From Lingula anatina (Eukaryota; Brachiopoda; Lingulata; Lingulida; Lingulidae), in assembly GCF_001039355.2 (NCBI RefSeq), contig NW_019775812.1:68649-132648 (forward strand): 64,000 nt of DNA, written 5' to 3'. The stretch's first letter is position 1, and every line of letters starts with the position of its first letter. A program made the translations under genes and the position numbers. Under the pieces are notes generated by a model. That model was not told where the DNA came from. It did not search any database and saw nothing but the letters and a program-made list of their open reading frames with translations. This document shows positions 1-11,255 of the stretch, piece by piece.

Positions 1-2050
1 CGTCATTATTTATTAAACTGATGAAGAATAGAAGTCTTCACGGCGCCTATTTCGTCTAACGGGAACAAGTAATGGATTAGTCTAGATGAAAGAGTAGTAG
101 AGTATCTACCACTCTTAGTCTATAGATGTTTGGATGAAATTGTGGTCATTTTCTGAGACTTGCTTGAATTTTCACAACCGGTAAAAGAAGTCGTGGAAAA
201 TGCAAATGAAAATTGAAAAATGAGCCAGTCCAATGACAGCAGAATCTTGAATGCCAGTGGTTTTTCACCATTATTAGAACAGTGTTTTCTGGGGCATCAT
301 CACAAACATCGAATCTGCATCAGTCACTACTCTCTACCAGGGCCGTGGATTGAAGTTATGTACACTTTTCCCTTACGCGAAGGGCAGACAAGTGCCATGC
401 ATTATCCAGGGACACATTTTAAAATATTTAATGAAAAATCAATCTTCTAGAGGGTAATCAGTCACTATATTATATCACTTCTAGACACCTAACCCTCTGT
501 TGGACATAACACTAGCATGTATCACCGGTATTATTTCTACAAGACCTAATCCCACTTCGTCCATATCAATTCCCATTTCCTGATATCAGTGAGAGGTCAC
601 TTTTCGGAAGGTGGCTACTTTAAAATACCAGTGCAATCAAAGCCGATAACTGTAATTTGATGAAAATGGAAAATCGAAGTTACTTTCCTTTATCCGTAAC
701 GACTACGTCCCTAACCTCCTCAGTCCCACAGAAACTGTTAAATACCAACTTTCCGTTTAAATCCGTAAATAAATGAACTTATCATGGATAATATCAGGAT
801 AAAATCTCACCTGTATTTGTAATAAAACCAAAAAGATAACGCAGTGTAGCCAGAGTTTAACCTGGTCCGCCATTTTGTTTATCCCTTCGACTTCTATCCT
901 AATCACTTGGTCTCTGATCGCCTGCGTCAAATGTGTGTTTACTTAAGATTTCAGTGTATTGTTCACATAAACGTTTCCACGCTGTGACGTATGCTGTTTT
1001 GGTGTGTCAACATGCGCGAGCATTCAGACTTAACAATGCACTGGTAAACAATGTGTCGTCAAAGCGCCTTTATACTCGTACATGAGCATGATGTTCTGTA
1101 TATAGGATTCAGACTCTTACTGTTTAGTTTTCTGAACGGTATTAGAAGTGTTTCTTTTCTGTCAAAATTTAGCGATTTGTGTGACTGATTAGTGATATAA
1201 ATCTTGAATATGCCATATGGTAATCAGTTGTTATAAAATAACGGGTTTAGACAATTTTGAATTTATGGAAGGCTCATAAGGTCGACAGATGACGACGAAT
1301 GTTGTGTTAGAGCTGTAGTGAAATTGGAAAAAAATGATCCAGGAAATACATTTAGCTTTTGCTATTTTAAATGCATGAAAAAAGGTTACGCCGACATGAA
1401 AAAATCCCGTATCTGACGCACAACTGATATGTTTATAATTTTGCCCGCTACTGACACTCAACGCGAAATTTGCGTATTCTGTTTCATCAAAAGTACACTG
1501 CGTGATTCTGACACGATACGAAAACGGCTATATCTTAGCAAACGCAATCAAATCGCACCTCGCAATCCAGCTCTCATTTCCTCTTAAAAAAACATTGTTA
1601 TTGACTGGTCGATTATTGACTGATTTAGGGAGGGCAAAAATGCCTGTCAACAAGCTTTCTTACCGTTGTTTTGTTATATATTGGATTTACACATACATAG
1701 TAACATTCAATTACTTACACTAACTACAATATTATCACTTTGCATCTACATCATTTTTGCAATGTAAAAAGTGAACTCATGTTTATTAACCTGATCAAGG
1801 AACTTTCAAAGGCTTACCATGAGCGTTTTGCTTACACAAAGGGGTCTTTATATAGAGAGTACTGAGTTTTCCTGTAAATTTGAACTTTTTGCGTTTACCA
1901 CCAAGATTTTAACCACACCATATCCAAATTATCTACAAACAAGGCTATAGACATCTAGGTAAATGCTAAGGTAAAAATACCGAAACCGCTATTTCTCTAT
2001 ACATTGAAGATCAAATAACATCTTGTAATACGGGCATTACGCACTACATG
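1..2050. other. upstream non-coding region, no gene seen
   Basis: AT-rich sequence on both strands with only short open frames of low-complexity or random composition. I see no domain-like protein, no convincing exon with splice sites, and no RNA gene. It probably includes the distal promoter of the P450 that starts at 2120. Confidence 0.5.
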
Positions 2051-2051
2051 T

Positions 2052-2058
2052 TATAAAT
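2052..2058 (+). promoter_or_regulatory. possible TATA box of the P450 gene
   Basis: TATAAAT lies 62 bases before the P450 start codon. A CA/TA dinucleotide run (about 2086-2117) lies between it and the ATG. A start of transcription near 2085 would place this microsatellite in the 5' leader. The position is suggestive only. Confidence 0.35.
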
Positions 2059-2119
2059 ACACTGTACCTGCATAACAGGAACACACACATACACACACAC
2101 ACACACATATATATATAAC

Positions 2120-2462
2120 ATGGAGGTAGCTCTCAGCGATTTCCTTGATACATCACTGGTACTGAGCGCACTTGCATTTATTTTACTCCTTTGGTGTGCG
2201 AGACACTCAAATCGTTTCAACCTTCCTCCTGGCCCATGGGGTTTCCCTGTCGTCGGTGTTTTACCCCTCCTCGACAGAGAGCCCCAGCTGACTATGATGA
2301 AATGGGCCGAGAAGTATGGCAACATATTCACCGTCAAAATGGGAACCACAACAATGGTTATATTGAACGGTTATGAAGCTATCCGAGATGTGTTTCAGAG
2401 AAAGGGAGCTTTGTCTTCAGGCAGGACGCATATCCCGACTTTCGGTTTTCTTGGCGGGAGAG
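2120..2462 (+). CDS. P450 exon 1: membrane anchor and proline-rich hinge
   Basis: It encodes 114 residues from the first ATG: a hydrophobic N-terminal anchor (about residues 10-25), then the CYP2-type hinge LPPGPWGFPVVG, and the following MMKWAEKYGNIFTVKMG segment matching helix A and the first beta sheet. The exon ends at a good donor (AG/GTAGGT at 2463), exactly where exon 1 ends in CYP2-family genes, just before the missing C-helix exon. Confidence 0.85.
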
Positions 2463-2759
2463 GTAGGTTTAAAGGAAACGCAGAACAAAGAGACGAAAGG
2501 TACTGATTCTTTAATTCAAATAACCACAAGAGCGCGTGCAGATTAAGAATGAAGTTGAGATTGTACGGTTAGTTTTAGCCATGCACAAAAGCCTCCCTGA
2601 AATAAGTCAATATATATTTCATTGTTAACCAATAATTCTGGTTGAGCTCCGATTTTAATGTGCACGTAGTGAACCGATTTTGAGTCACACTAAAATCAAG
2701 GCACTCAAAATCTCAACACCATATGTTAGGGGTACCTTTGGGATAACGAATGCTAAGAA

Positions 2760-2895
2760 ACGTATGTTAAGATACTTCATGGTATATTACCACTTCATAG
2801 GATAAGAATTACTACTTCATGATAGAAGGCGACTTCATTGGTTAAAAAATAGGGACCCTTAGGAGACTTCATAGTATATTACCACCTCATGGGAC
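2760..2895 (+). repeat. ACTTCAT-containing repeat modules in the P450 intron
   Basis: Several degenerate copies of ACTTCATGGKATA-like words (for example near 2776, 2792, 2813, 2832 and 2862) are spaced 15-30 bases apart. The same words occur in inverted orientation at 6128-6240, on the far side of the foldback element. The two clusters may be the outer arms of a larger composite inverted repeat. Confidence 0.5.
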
Positions 2896-3948
2896 ATTGT
2901 ATCCAAACATGTTTCAGTTGGATGGATGTGGAAATTAGGCGTAAAGGTCGATATGATGTTTCATTCTAGACCATGATTTCCAGAGTGACGCGTGTATTTG
3001 CAATGGTGTGTGTGTGTGTGTGTAGGGGGGGTGGGGGTGGAGTAACATTACTCACTCACATGATAGTGCGTATTTTATCTCGTTTAATGAAGCTGTTTTT
3101 TTTTTCAGATGTTCTCGTAGATACCCGTGAGTTTAACTTCTATCAATAATGAACTTTATTTCAAGAGCTTCGGTCCTGTAACCGAAAGCATAAAGCTAGT
3201 TTTTTGTTTTACCCATTTACAGGTAGTTTTGAGATTTCAGGACGATTAAAAACTGACAATATTTGGCATTGAATCATGGCGGGTCTAAGGCACTATATGT
3301 ATAAGACAAACGAAGTCTATAAATGAACACATTGCCTGCCTTTAAACTAGGACATAAAACTGACCATGTGTGATTTGATTGACGGGGCAGGTTTATAGAT
3401 GTGGCTAGTACACAGTAGCAGGAATGTATGTCTTTCCATTGTAGGTAGAGAACTCTACTAGGCAGAGAGGTTTTAATTTGCTCCACAGTAGGTGTACATT
3501 AATATCTTTAACAAACCGTCTATTCCATTATTCCTCACAGAACTTTTTTGTCATAGGTCATGCTGGATTTGGTGACTACCTTAAATAGGCTTAATTAATC
3601 ATCATATATTGAACCTGATTAATTCACACCAATCAGGAAAAACACAGGAAAAACACATGATTTTGTAACAGCTGATCACAAAATGGCAGCGGAAACTTTA
3701 AACATCCGAGTGGTCAGCCCACTCTCTTATGACCAAACTAGTGCATTTATAATTGTTTATATGGTTGGAATCGATTCTCGGCAAAAGGACAAGAGTAGAA
3801 AAGTACAAGAAAGTTTTCTGATGCGTTTTCATTGACTGTCAGTATACTTAATGAAAACGTTTAAGGTCGGAAAGTCTGAAATCTGAATGATTTGAAACGG
3901 TCCAGATAGATGTCGGGGAGAATGAAATGCTGGGAATTCATAAAACTG

Positions 3949-6114
3949 GTGTAGAGCCGCATTTTGCAACCGGTTCAGTTGCAAAATACGGCTTACAAAT
4001 TTAGAGCCGCATTTTTGCAGATGAACACATTTTGCAACTGCAACGCATTTTGCAATCAAAGAAAATCGTGAAAATTTTTCAATCGGAACTCATTTTGCAA
4101 CCAGATTTTTTTCTTGGTCAGTAAATAGTGTGAAGTTCTATAGAGGTAGAATTGGAATGGGGACGGTTTTGTCTCGGCTAGGTACGCTGACATTGGTCAA
4201 GCCTTCCCCTGGGGTGAACAATTATATACATGCATAATCTATTTCACATTGTTACTTCCTAAACCATCATAGTTAGGAACTTGATACGTCGGGGATTAAT
4301 AAACCTATCATTATAGGGATTTGCAAAGGCTCTTCGGAATTTAATTGTGACTTGGGGTGTGGTCGACCCTGGGGGTGGTCTATTCTAATTTTTACATCGT
4401 ATTTTATGCTAGGAACATGAAACATGGCTACATACCATTTTGGATGTGGAAGGGCACTTCGGTTTTTTTTCGGGGGAGGGAGTCCTGTGGACGTTTGAGT
4501 CTAATTGACATTGTTATTCCTGATATCTACCCTTAGACCAATAAAGTTGGGAGCGTAAGGCTATGGGGATTGAAAACCCTGTCTTTGGGGATGTGAATGG
4601 GTCCTTCTGGGTTTTTGTGACATTAGGTGTGGCCGTCCCTGGGGAGGTTGATTTTAAATTTTACATCGTTATTCGTGCTTCTACCCTTACGCCATTACAC
4701 TTAGGAACATGAAACCTTCTGGGCTGATGAGCTTACCATTGAGGATATGCATGGGTTTCCGGGAATGTTAGTATAATATTTTAGGTGTGGCTATCCCGGG
4801 GGGGGGGGGGTTGATTCTATTTTTCACGTCTTTATTTTTGCCATCTATACCCTTAAAATTTAAGGAACATGAAACGGAGATTGATGAACCAGTCATTGTA
4901 ATGAATGTGCATGGGTCCTTGAGAAATGTAGAGAACTGCAGAAGCACATACAGAACTAAATGGACTTCCAGCCACATGCATAAATATAGGTCAGGAAATC
5001 CAATTAAAAACTAATTCAAGGCCCCACACACTCGATCAGGAATCCTAGCGTTTAACTGCTGTTGTGTCTTAACACAAAACAAAAATGTTTATTACCCAAG
5101 AGCAGTAATTAACCTGTGTGTTTTATGTTAAAGAACAACGGGACTTGGACTCTAGGATTCCTGAGAGTATGGGGTCTTGAATGGGTTTTAATTAACTTGA
5201 CCTATATTCAAGAATACGACTGAAGGTCTGTTATTAATAAGTACTGTCTGCTGCTTTCTCTGCATTTCCCCTTCCTTCCTACCTACCTCGAAGACCGCCT
5301 TCAGATTCACACATCGTAATAGCAGGGTCTGTCCAACTCTGCAATGAATCTGACTTAAGTGCAATCTATGGAATCAGCTATTCATTGTCTGACAAACCAC
5401 TAATCACCCCACCCCCTAGGGACGGCCACACCCCAAGTCACACTAAAATTCCCATGTAGCCCACTCATGCACCAAAGACTCATGTTCCTAATTCGAATGG
5501 TCTAAGAGGAGATGAAATAAATTACGGTAATATATAAGTCAACCATCCCCAGGGACAGCCACACCCCAGGTCACAAAAAAAAAACAAACAAACAAACAAA
5601 CAAAACAAAACAAAACAAAACAAAACAAAACAAAAACAACGATGTGCCTATGCCCACCCCGACATTTTAGTTTCCTCAACCCAAAGACCTATGGGTATGT
5701 AGCAGAAAATACAATTTAAAGATAATCAACCACCCCTATAGGGAGAGCAACACCCATAGTCACCAAAAAGTCGAAGGACACGTGCACATCCCTAATGGCA
5801 AGTTTAAATATCTCCAACGTCTCATGTTCCTCATTTTAATGGATAGAGGATAACAGTAACAACGACATAAAAATATATACCCCCCCAAAGAACTGCAAAG
5901 TCACACTACTAAAGATCTACGGGTAGAGAGCAGAAATTACGATGTAAAAATTACAATCAACCACCCTATGGGACAACCACACCCCGTACTTCAAACCGTT
6001 TCAGGGACTTACAAAAAATCCTGGTTGCAAAATGCATTGCAGTTGCAAAACTCGTTTTCAAGATTTTCTTTGGGTGCAAAATGCGTTCAGTTGCAAAATG
6101 CGGCTCTACAACTG
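3949..6114. mobile_element. 2.2-kb foldback (inverted repeat) element in the P450 intron
   Basis: The left end reads GTGTAGAGCCGCATTTTGCA and the right end is its near reverse complement (TTGCAAAATGCGGCTCTACA). Both ends carry iterated TTTTGCAAC words. Arms of roughly 1 kb stay recognisably complementary: left-arm units with GGAACATGAAAC and GGGTGGTTGAT words (4250-4900) match the complementary CATGTTCC and ATCAACCACCC words at 5420-5980. A tighter palindrome sits at the centre (about 4986-5212). ACTG occurs just outside each end and could be a target duplication. No transposase frame is seen, so it is a non-autonomous foldback or long-TIR element. An A-rich AAAC/AAAAC microsatellite (5573-5636) lies in the right arm. 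Confidence 0.7.
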
Positions 6115-6127
6115 TCATTATGATTGT

Positions 6128-6245
6128 GATTGTGATCCCATGAAGTCGCAGGCAATATCTTATGTAGAGATGAAGTGGCATTTTATCCTATGAAGTCGAT
6201 TTGACAGTAAAATCAGAGCATTTATCCCATGAAGTAGTAATGGCT
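6128..6245 (-). repeat. inverted copies of the ACTTCAT repeat modules
   Basis: On this strand the block reads as ACTTCATGGGATA and ACTTCATAGGATA words matching the + strand modules at 2760-2895. It abuts the P450 exon at about 6266. Confidence 0.5.
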
Positions 6246-6265
6246 TACAACGCGCGAAACACGAG

Positions 6266-6763
6266 GGCTTATCGATGCTATGATGCACCAAACAAAAGAG
6301 AATGACCAGCCATTGTTTGGCTTGGAAGATATCAAAGCTAATAGTCAAACTTTATATTTTGCTGGATCGGAAACGTCCTCATCGACTCTGACATGGGGAA
6401 TGCTGTTCCTGTTGTCTTATCCCGACGTCTGCAACAAGCTCCAATCAGAGTTGGATGAAGTCGTGGGGAAATTACGTCGCCCAACACTTGATGACAGACC
6501 GAATCTTCCTTTCACTTGCGCTACACTATTGGAAATCCAACGTTGTAATAATATAGCTCCTTTCTCGGGTATGCACAAGGCTACAAAGGACATCAAAGTT
6601 CATGGCTTCTTTATACCCAAGGGGACTCGAATTTTGGCAAACTACTGGTCAATATTCATGAACGAGGCAATTTGGACCAATCCACGCCAGTTTCAACCGA
6701 TGAGGTTTCTGGACGAATGTGGAAACTTGAAAAAAGTCGAAGGGTTTATACCATTTTCACTAG
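6266..6763 (+). CDS. P450 exon: I-helix, K-helix and PERF region
   Basis: The block contains the I-helix oxygen-activation motif AGSET followed by SSSTLTW, the K-helix ExxR as EIQR, the meander with NPRQFQPMRF (PMRF at the PERF position), and ends at PFSL of the heme loop. The donor is TAG/GTATGA at 6764. The 5' border is uncertain: the best acceptor is the AG at 6264-6265, but it lacks a pyrimidine tract. Repeat modules related to those at 2760-2890 end within about 25 bases of it. That suggests a rearrangement joined repeat sequence to this exon. Confidence 0.8.
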
Positions 6764-7110
6764 GTATGAAATGTGTCTGTTTATATGGGATAGAAAAATG
6801 AGTACAGTACTATTATAAGAAACTGACTGCAGCAACATCCGTTATGATATTCAGCTCTTAAGTTAATCTGCATTCTTCGCTCAGATTTCAGTAGCCACAC
6901 TTTATTACGAGTATTGCATGATATATTGATGTATCCTTTGTACCATGTGCTGATAACTTTCACCGCTCGATCATATTCAATTTTTTTTAATCTGTCAGTT
7001 TTAGAATGATAATGATACCATAAATGTAAATAGTACAAAACGTTGATATTGTGAATCATTCCGTAAAATGGAGAAGAGAAAATAATAATATCCTTTTTTC
7101 TGTTTTCAAG

Positions 7111-7328
7111 GCAAGCGTTCCTGTCCAGGAGAGAGTCTGGCCAAACCGGAGATGTTCCTGATCCTCACAGCCTTGGTGCACGCTTTCACGTTCCACGTGC
7201 CCGATGGAGAGGTGCTTCCGGTCCCAGTTGGTACCACCGGCTCTGTGTACGTGCCACCGAAGTTAACGTGTGCGCCCGGCCAAGACAGTAAAGCGCATAT
7301 AAATATAATAAATGGACGTTGCCTTTGA
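7111..7328 (+). CDS. P450 last exon: heme-binding cysteine and C-terminus
   Basis: The acceptor TTTTCAAG at 7103-7110 follows a pyrimidine tract. Joined to the previous exon it completes the heme signature FSLGKRSCPG, with the axial thiolate Cys and the Gly two residues on (FxxGxRxCxG). It then runs through the L-helix and the C-terminal beta hairpin to TGA at 7326-7328. The tail after PPKLTCAP is slightly longer than usual for CYP2 proteins. Confidence 0.85.
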
Positions 7329-7501
7329 TTTCAGTACTTCTGACAGATTTTAGTTTTCTTCAGATTTCAGATTTTATATTTTTTATTTTTATATTTTTTT
7401 ATATATTTTTTTCTGACTGTGTATGCAACGGCTCAAATACTGGTATATATAAGCTTTAAGGCAATGTCATTTGGCCCTATTTGCTTATGTTTGAAGATTT
7501 G

Positions 7502-7507
7502 AATAAA
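7502..7507 (+). terminator. candidate poly(A) signal of the P450 gene
   Basis: AATAAA lies 174 bases after the stop codon in an AT-rich 3' tail. It is the first canonical signal downstream. Confidence 0.5.
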
Positions 7508-7966
7508 CGTGTTAAGCGGGAAGCACACTTTTGTACTTCGTTGTATTTCTAAAAAGGGAGGTTACATAAGCTGATTCTATTTGGTGTAATCAATGCGATG
7601 ACTTCAACCATGTTAAGGGAGTTAAATTTTTAAATGGCTTATTTGAAGGCCGGTGTGCGAATGACGCTATTTACTTACGAAGGAGCAAGTAATAATTTTG
7701 TTACACGTGTCAATTATGAAAAATATACACAAGCAAGCAGCAGATAATCAATGATAAGGTCATAATTTTCATTAAGAATTTCTTCAAATGACAACTTTGT
7801 AACCTTTATTATGTCTACAGGCGATGAGTTCTTTCTTTTTCTTTTTCAAGAACAATGTCGTCCATTCTTCTTTTTTCTCCTAGTGTCATTCATTTCGTTT
7901 TCTTTGCATTCACTACTAGTATATACATCTGGAATGACATCATTTGTGCTCTCTAATATTGTTTTA
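7508..7966. other. intergenic, nothing recognised
   Basis: AT-rich sequence downstream of the P450 with no coding or RNA signal that I can support. Confidence 0.4.
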
Positions 7967-8038
7967 ACATATCCCATATTAAATGTCAAGTCTGTAGTGT
8001 TAAAGCACTACAGACTTGATATTGAATATGGGATATGT
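7967..8038. repeat. 72-base near-perfect hairpin
   Basis: The left arm 7967-7999 and right arm 8006-8038 pair at 31 of 33 positions around a six-base loop (TTAAAG). The stem carries ATATCCCATATT and TCAAGTCTGTAGTG on the 5' side. The size and near-perfect pairing suit either a tiny palindromic transposon relic or a microRNA-like precursor. I do not recognise a known seed. Confidence 0.65.
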
Positions 8039-8081
8039 CAGTCTAAATTCTTTCTTGGTAAAATGAATTGTTTACAAAAAA

Positions 8082-8082
<1 letters not shown>

Positions 8083-8120
<38 letters not shown>
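8083..8120. repeat. (AAT)n microsatellite
   Basis: An uninterrupted AAT run of about a dozen units. Confidence 0.9.
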
Positions 8121-8121
<1 letters not shown>

Positions 8122-8309
8122 TATCTCATGCATGATATGTGAATAAAACTGTGTAATCTGGTGAATCAGTATACGCTCGTAGCAGCGCTGCATCACGTAA
8201 TTTGCGATAAATTTCCTAGGGTAGTACTCTTTTTGGACTGGTTTTAGAATGACAAAGCATGTTTATTCTCCATATTTCACCAACGCGTTCAAATCTTTGC
8301 ATACAAATA

Positions 8310-8535
8310 TAGCCGGTGTGGCAGGCGTGCACGTCCTAGTAACGCAAGTCCGCCCGGACACTAAGTCCTGGGAATGCAAGTCCTAGGGCATGCATTGCTA
8401 GGAATGGAAGTCCTAGGACATACGTTACTAGGATTCAATGTCCGTAGGACAAAGGCTCCCAAGTAATGTTAGTCCTACGTGTAGTAATGCACGTCCTAAT
8501 GGGACGTGCGTTCCTGACATTTTAGTGACGCATGT
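8310..8535. repeat. degenerate short palindromic repeat cluster (AGTCCTAGG family)
   Basis: Iterated, alternately oriented words such as AAGTCCTAGG, GTCCTAGGACAT and ACTAGGA at about 25-base spacing give several overlapping small palindromes. The segment CCCAAGTAATGTTAGTCCTAC recurs at about 9678-9698, so this cluster and the hairpin at 9710 belong to the same repeat family. Confidence 0.6.
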
Positions 8536-9540
8536 CCTATATAGTTTACACCAAGAATTGACACGAATAAATACATATAGAGACATAATAGTTTTAAAGA
8601 TATAATAAACGTTTGCTTTATTCTATTTATATGACATTTTATCTTTATATTTTACAATGTTTTCCGATAGGCAGTTTATATGCATATTAGTGAAGAAAAA
8701 AAAAAACAATTTATTTATTCTATGTGTATTTTTCATCTAGTAAAAGCAAATTTTGACGTGTTTTAATGCATATTTTTGGCGTACTCCTCCCTCAGTGCAC
8801 AATATGTACGAGCCTGGTTTGCCCGATATTTTTTTAACACAATAAGGCACCATCCAAAGGCATCCCTTATTTTCATCCTTTGAGGTATATGTACGGTGTA
8901 CATTATTTCATGTCATTTTCTACTGGGGTGTACCTTTTGTGTTTTGCGTCGAAATTCTTATTTTCTCTCCCTCTCTCTCTTTTTCAAAACCTTATTCCTA
9001 AGAGAAAAATCACTTTACATAAAACGCGGGATCTCCGTTCTTAGATTTATTTATCGGTTTACACTCGCTGAAATTGAAATATAACCTCAAACTCGATGTA
9101 AATTTGCTCTTTGAAAGTATGGTCTGAGATTTAAGACAAATCAAGACAGTTTAGAAACTGAAAATTGCAATATATGTATATAATGTTCTGTAATACCCCT
9201 TTGCTTTTTTTGGTGCTCTGACACTTAAAAGACAAAACAAAAAATTTATAAATGTAATGAGAACGGAATTTCAAACACATATTAGACATTAAAAACACCA
9301 TTAAACATTTTGCTATAAGTAATAAATAGAGGAAGGGGGGGGGGGTTAAGGTCATATCAAAGGTAGGTATCGAACCCATAGATGCAACAGAACGATTCAT
9401 GAATTCTTACCTTGTGGTCTTGCACGCTTACCACTACACAGACGAGCTGAAGTTTCAAACCTCTCATTTTTTGTCTGATATATGGCTCACCAGAAGGATT
9501 TCATATACATTTATAGTTTTATCATTTAACAGTATTATTG
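8536..9540. other. intergenic, nothing recognised
   Basis: AT-rich sequence with short A and T runs and no supported gene. Confidence 0.4.
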
Positions 9541-9554
9541 TCTAAGGATAGGAC

Positions 9555-9770
9555 TTTCAAATGGCCGGACTTTTATTACTGTCATAGGTGTAACAGGAAT
9601 TAAAGTCCGACAGTAATACAAGTCCCACCTACTCTAATTATGAGCCAGGAACCTACGTCCCTGTAGGACTACTATTCCCAAGTAATGTTAGTCCTACAGA
9701 CAACCACTACCAGGAACCGAGGTCCGAAGGACCTCGGTTCCTGGGGGACTTGGATTACTGTTACACCGGT
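9555..9770. repeat. palindromic repeat with perfect 16-bp hairpin
   Basis: Outer words (ATTACTGTCATAGGTGTAAC against GTTACACC and CAGTAAT) and an inner perfect stem make an imperfect palindrome. The inner stem pairs 9710-9725 (CCAGGAACCGAGGTCC) with 9729-9744 around a GAA loop. It has no coding capacity, and open frames across it are by-products of its symmetry. A second copy at 11256-11340 is the other haplotype of the same locus. Confidence 0.65.
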
Positions 9771-10583
9771 TCTATGTACAGTGCGTGAACTGAGAGTGCA
9801 TTGTACCAGTGTGTCAAAGCATTGCTGTCCAGTCAAGTACAGGAACTTCCTGGGGCACCTCAATGACAATTCTGTATAACAAGATGACAATACCCGTAAA
9901 CAGAGACTACATGTACTTGCATTCCCAGAATAATTGCAGAATCAAAGGACTGAGCAGCTTATGATCGCCAGATATGGAGCCTATAGAAATCTTCGAGCAT
10001 TAAATTCTCGACGAATCAATAGTCTACTGACAAATGACAAATCTGAACCAACTCAGACAAACTCTAATCGATGCCTGGAATTTTGTACTGGTAAATGAAC
10101 TTCTTTCATATAAATTTTATAAATACAAACTGGTTGAACTTGTGCGTGCACTATCGAATAGCATCGCTGAAATGCTCGCCACATAGTAACAACACAGCTT
10201 TTGATTATTACCGTTGCTTAGTGATGTGAGTCTAGACACCAACATTAATTCAAAAAATCCTCGTTGATACACAAAGGCCATTGAACTTATTAACTGCACA
10301 AAATCCGAATTGGCCACAACAAGGGAGGTGAATGATCATACCGAGTGTGTGGATGACATATGTTCATCGTAAACAGCCCTTAAGCAATATCACCTTATGT
10401 TACACCACTCGACTCGTTCGTAAAAAGTCGATGTCCTTGATATCAATTCGTGACAAAGTTTGTTTCCTGTAAATATTTTGTTGATTACCTGCTCCACCGC
10501 TTGGCTTTACGGCGACTGTATGCAGTTACCTAATCTTCGATCGCCAACACTAGTCCGAACCAGACGTCCAGTGGAAGACAGCA

Positions 10584-10818
10584 ATGGACTCCCGCGGCTC
10601 ATATGTTCTTCACGCGCTGTTTTTGGCCGGAATAATCCAATTGATGTCACAACAGGGACACACACAGGTGACCAGCGTGACTTTCAAATCTACCAAGAAC
10701 GCGTACCTGCCGGTTTCAGCTCTCAATACTGTTTCAGCTCGCAGTTCTCTTGAGTGTATGACACTTTGCAAACAAAAAGAGGGATGCCATTCTTGTAACT
10801 ACTTTGGAGATGGTACAG
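10584..10818 (+). CDS. PAN/fibrinogen-related gene, exon 1 (first haplotype copy)
   Basis: It encodes a signal peptide (hydrophobic stretch YVLHALFLAGIIQLM) and the start of a PAN/apple-like domain with a Cys pattern CxxxC...CxxC (CMTLC, CHSC). It ends at donor ACAG/GTATGG. The segment 9684-11254 recurs as 11256-12825 right after a single N, so this exon and the one at 12155 are alleles of one exon rather than two genes. On this haplotype the later exons are those at 27161, 28978 and 29807. Confidence 0.8.
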
Positions 10819-11254
10819 GTATGGAATTACATGGGGTTGATAAAATAGGATTTTCTTTATTGGTTCATGTTAGTATAGATTTGGTTATTGTTGATCTACA
10901 TGTATTTTATTTTGTATGGGAAGTGAAAACGCACAGAATTTTTGGTATCAAAATAAATAACCACAGCTTCTAGTGGATAGTTGTCATTGGTTTTTTTTTT
11001 CGTGGCAAAAGCATCTGAAAACATTTTATTACCTCCTCCGTGTTGATGGTTAATATCTTATCACCAAAACATTTGTTTGAGTGTTTTCTTTCAGTTTAAT
11101 CTGTATTGTCTGTCTGTCCGTATCTGTGTCTTTTGTGCGATCATTCGTGTACCTTTTATTGAAAGATGGCTGAGACCGTATGCAAGGCAGTGTATTCGTT
11201 ACCAGCGCCTGAAAACTGACAGAGAGAGGAGTCTTCCACTTTTTATGTAGCGGC

Positions 11255-11255
11255 N
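11255..11255. other. single-N contig join (haplotype switch)
   Basis: The sequence after the N restarts at the equivalent of position 9684 and repeats the preceding 1.57 kb with scattered differences. This is an unmerged overlap, not a biological duplication. Confidence 0.85.

Larger units (their letters stand above)
2120..7328 (+). pseudogene. CYP2-like cytochrome P450 lacking its middle exons
   Basis: Three P450 coding blocks are visible: 2120-2462 (membrane anchor and PPGP hinge), 6266-6763 (I-helix to just before the heme loop) and 7111-7328 (heme loop to stop). The family is a heme monooxygenase of the endoplasmic reticulum oxidising lipophilic substrates. About 170 residues expected between the first two blocks, including the C-helix WxxxR that contacts the heme, are not found on either strand. 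The 3.8-kb interval instead holds a large inverted repeat. Block phases fit: exon 1 ends after the first base of a codon and the 6266 block supplies the other two, so splicing would stay in frame but give a protein of about 352 residues instead of about 490. It is either a broken gene or a locus where the exons were lost or misassembled. P450 identity is certain; functional status is inference. Confidence 0.7.

Noticed and set aside
2044-2349. - strand open frame over P450 exon 1
   Set aside because: Shadow frame of the P450 exon and the adjacent CA/TA microsatellite.
9672-9890. Open frames on both strands repeated at 11199-11462
   Set aside because: They read through the palindromic repeat, so symmetry produces frames on both strands; the recurrence is the haplotype copy.
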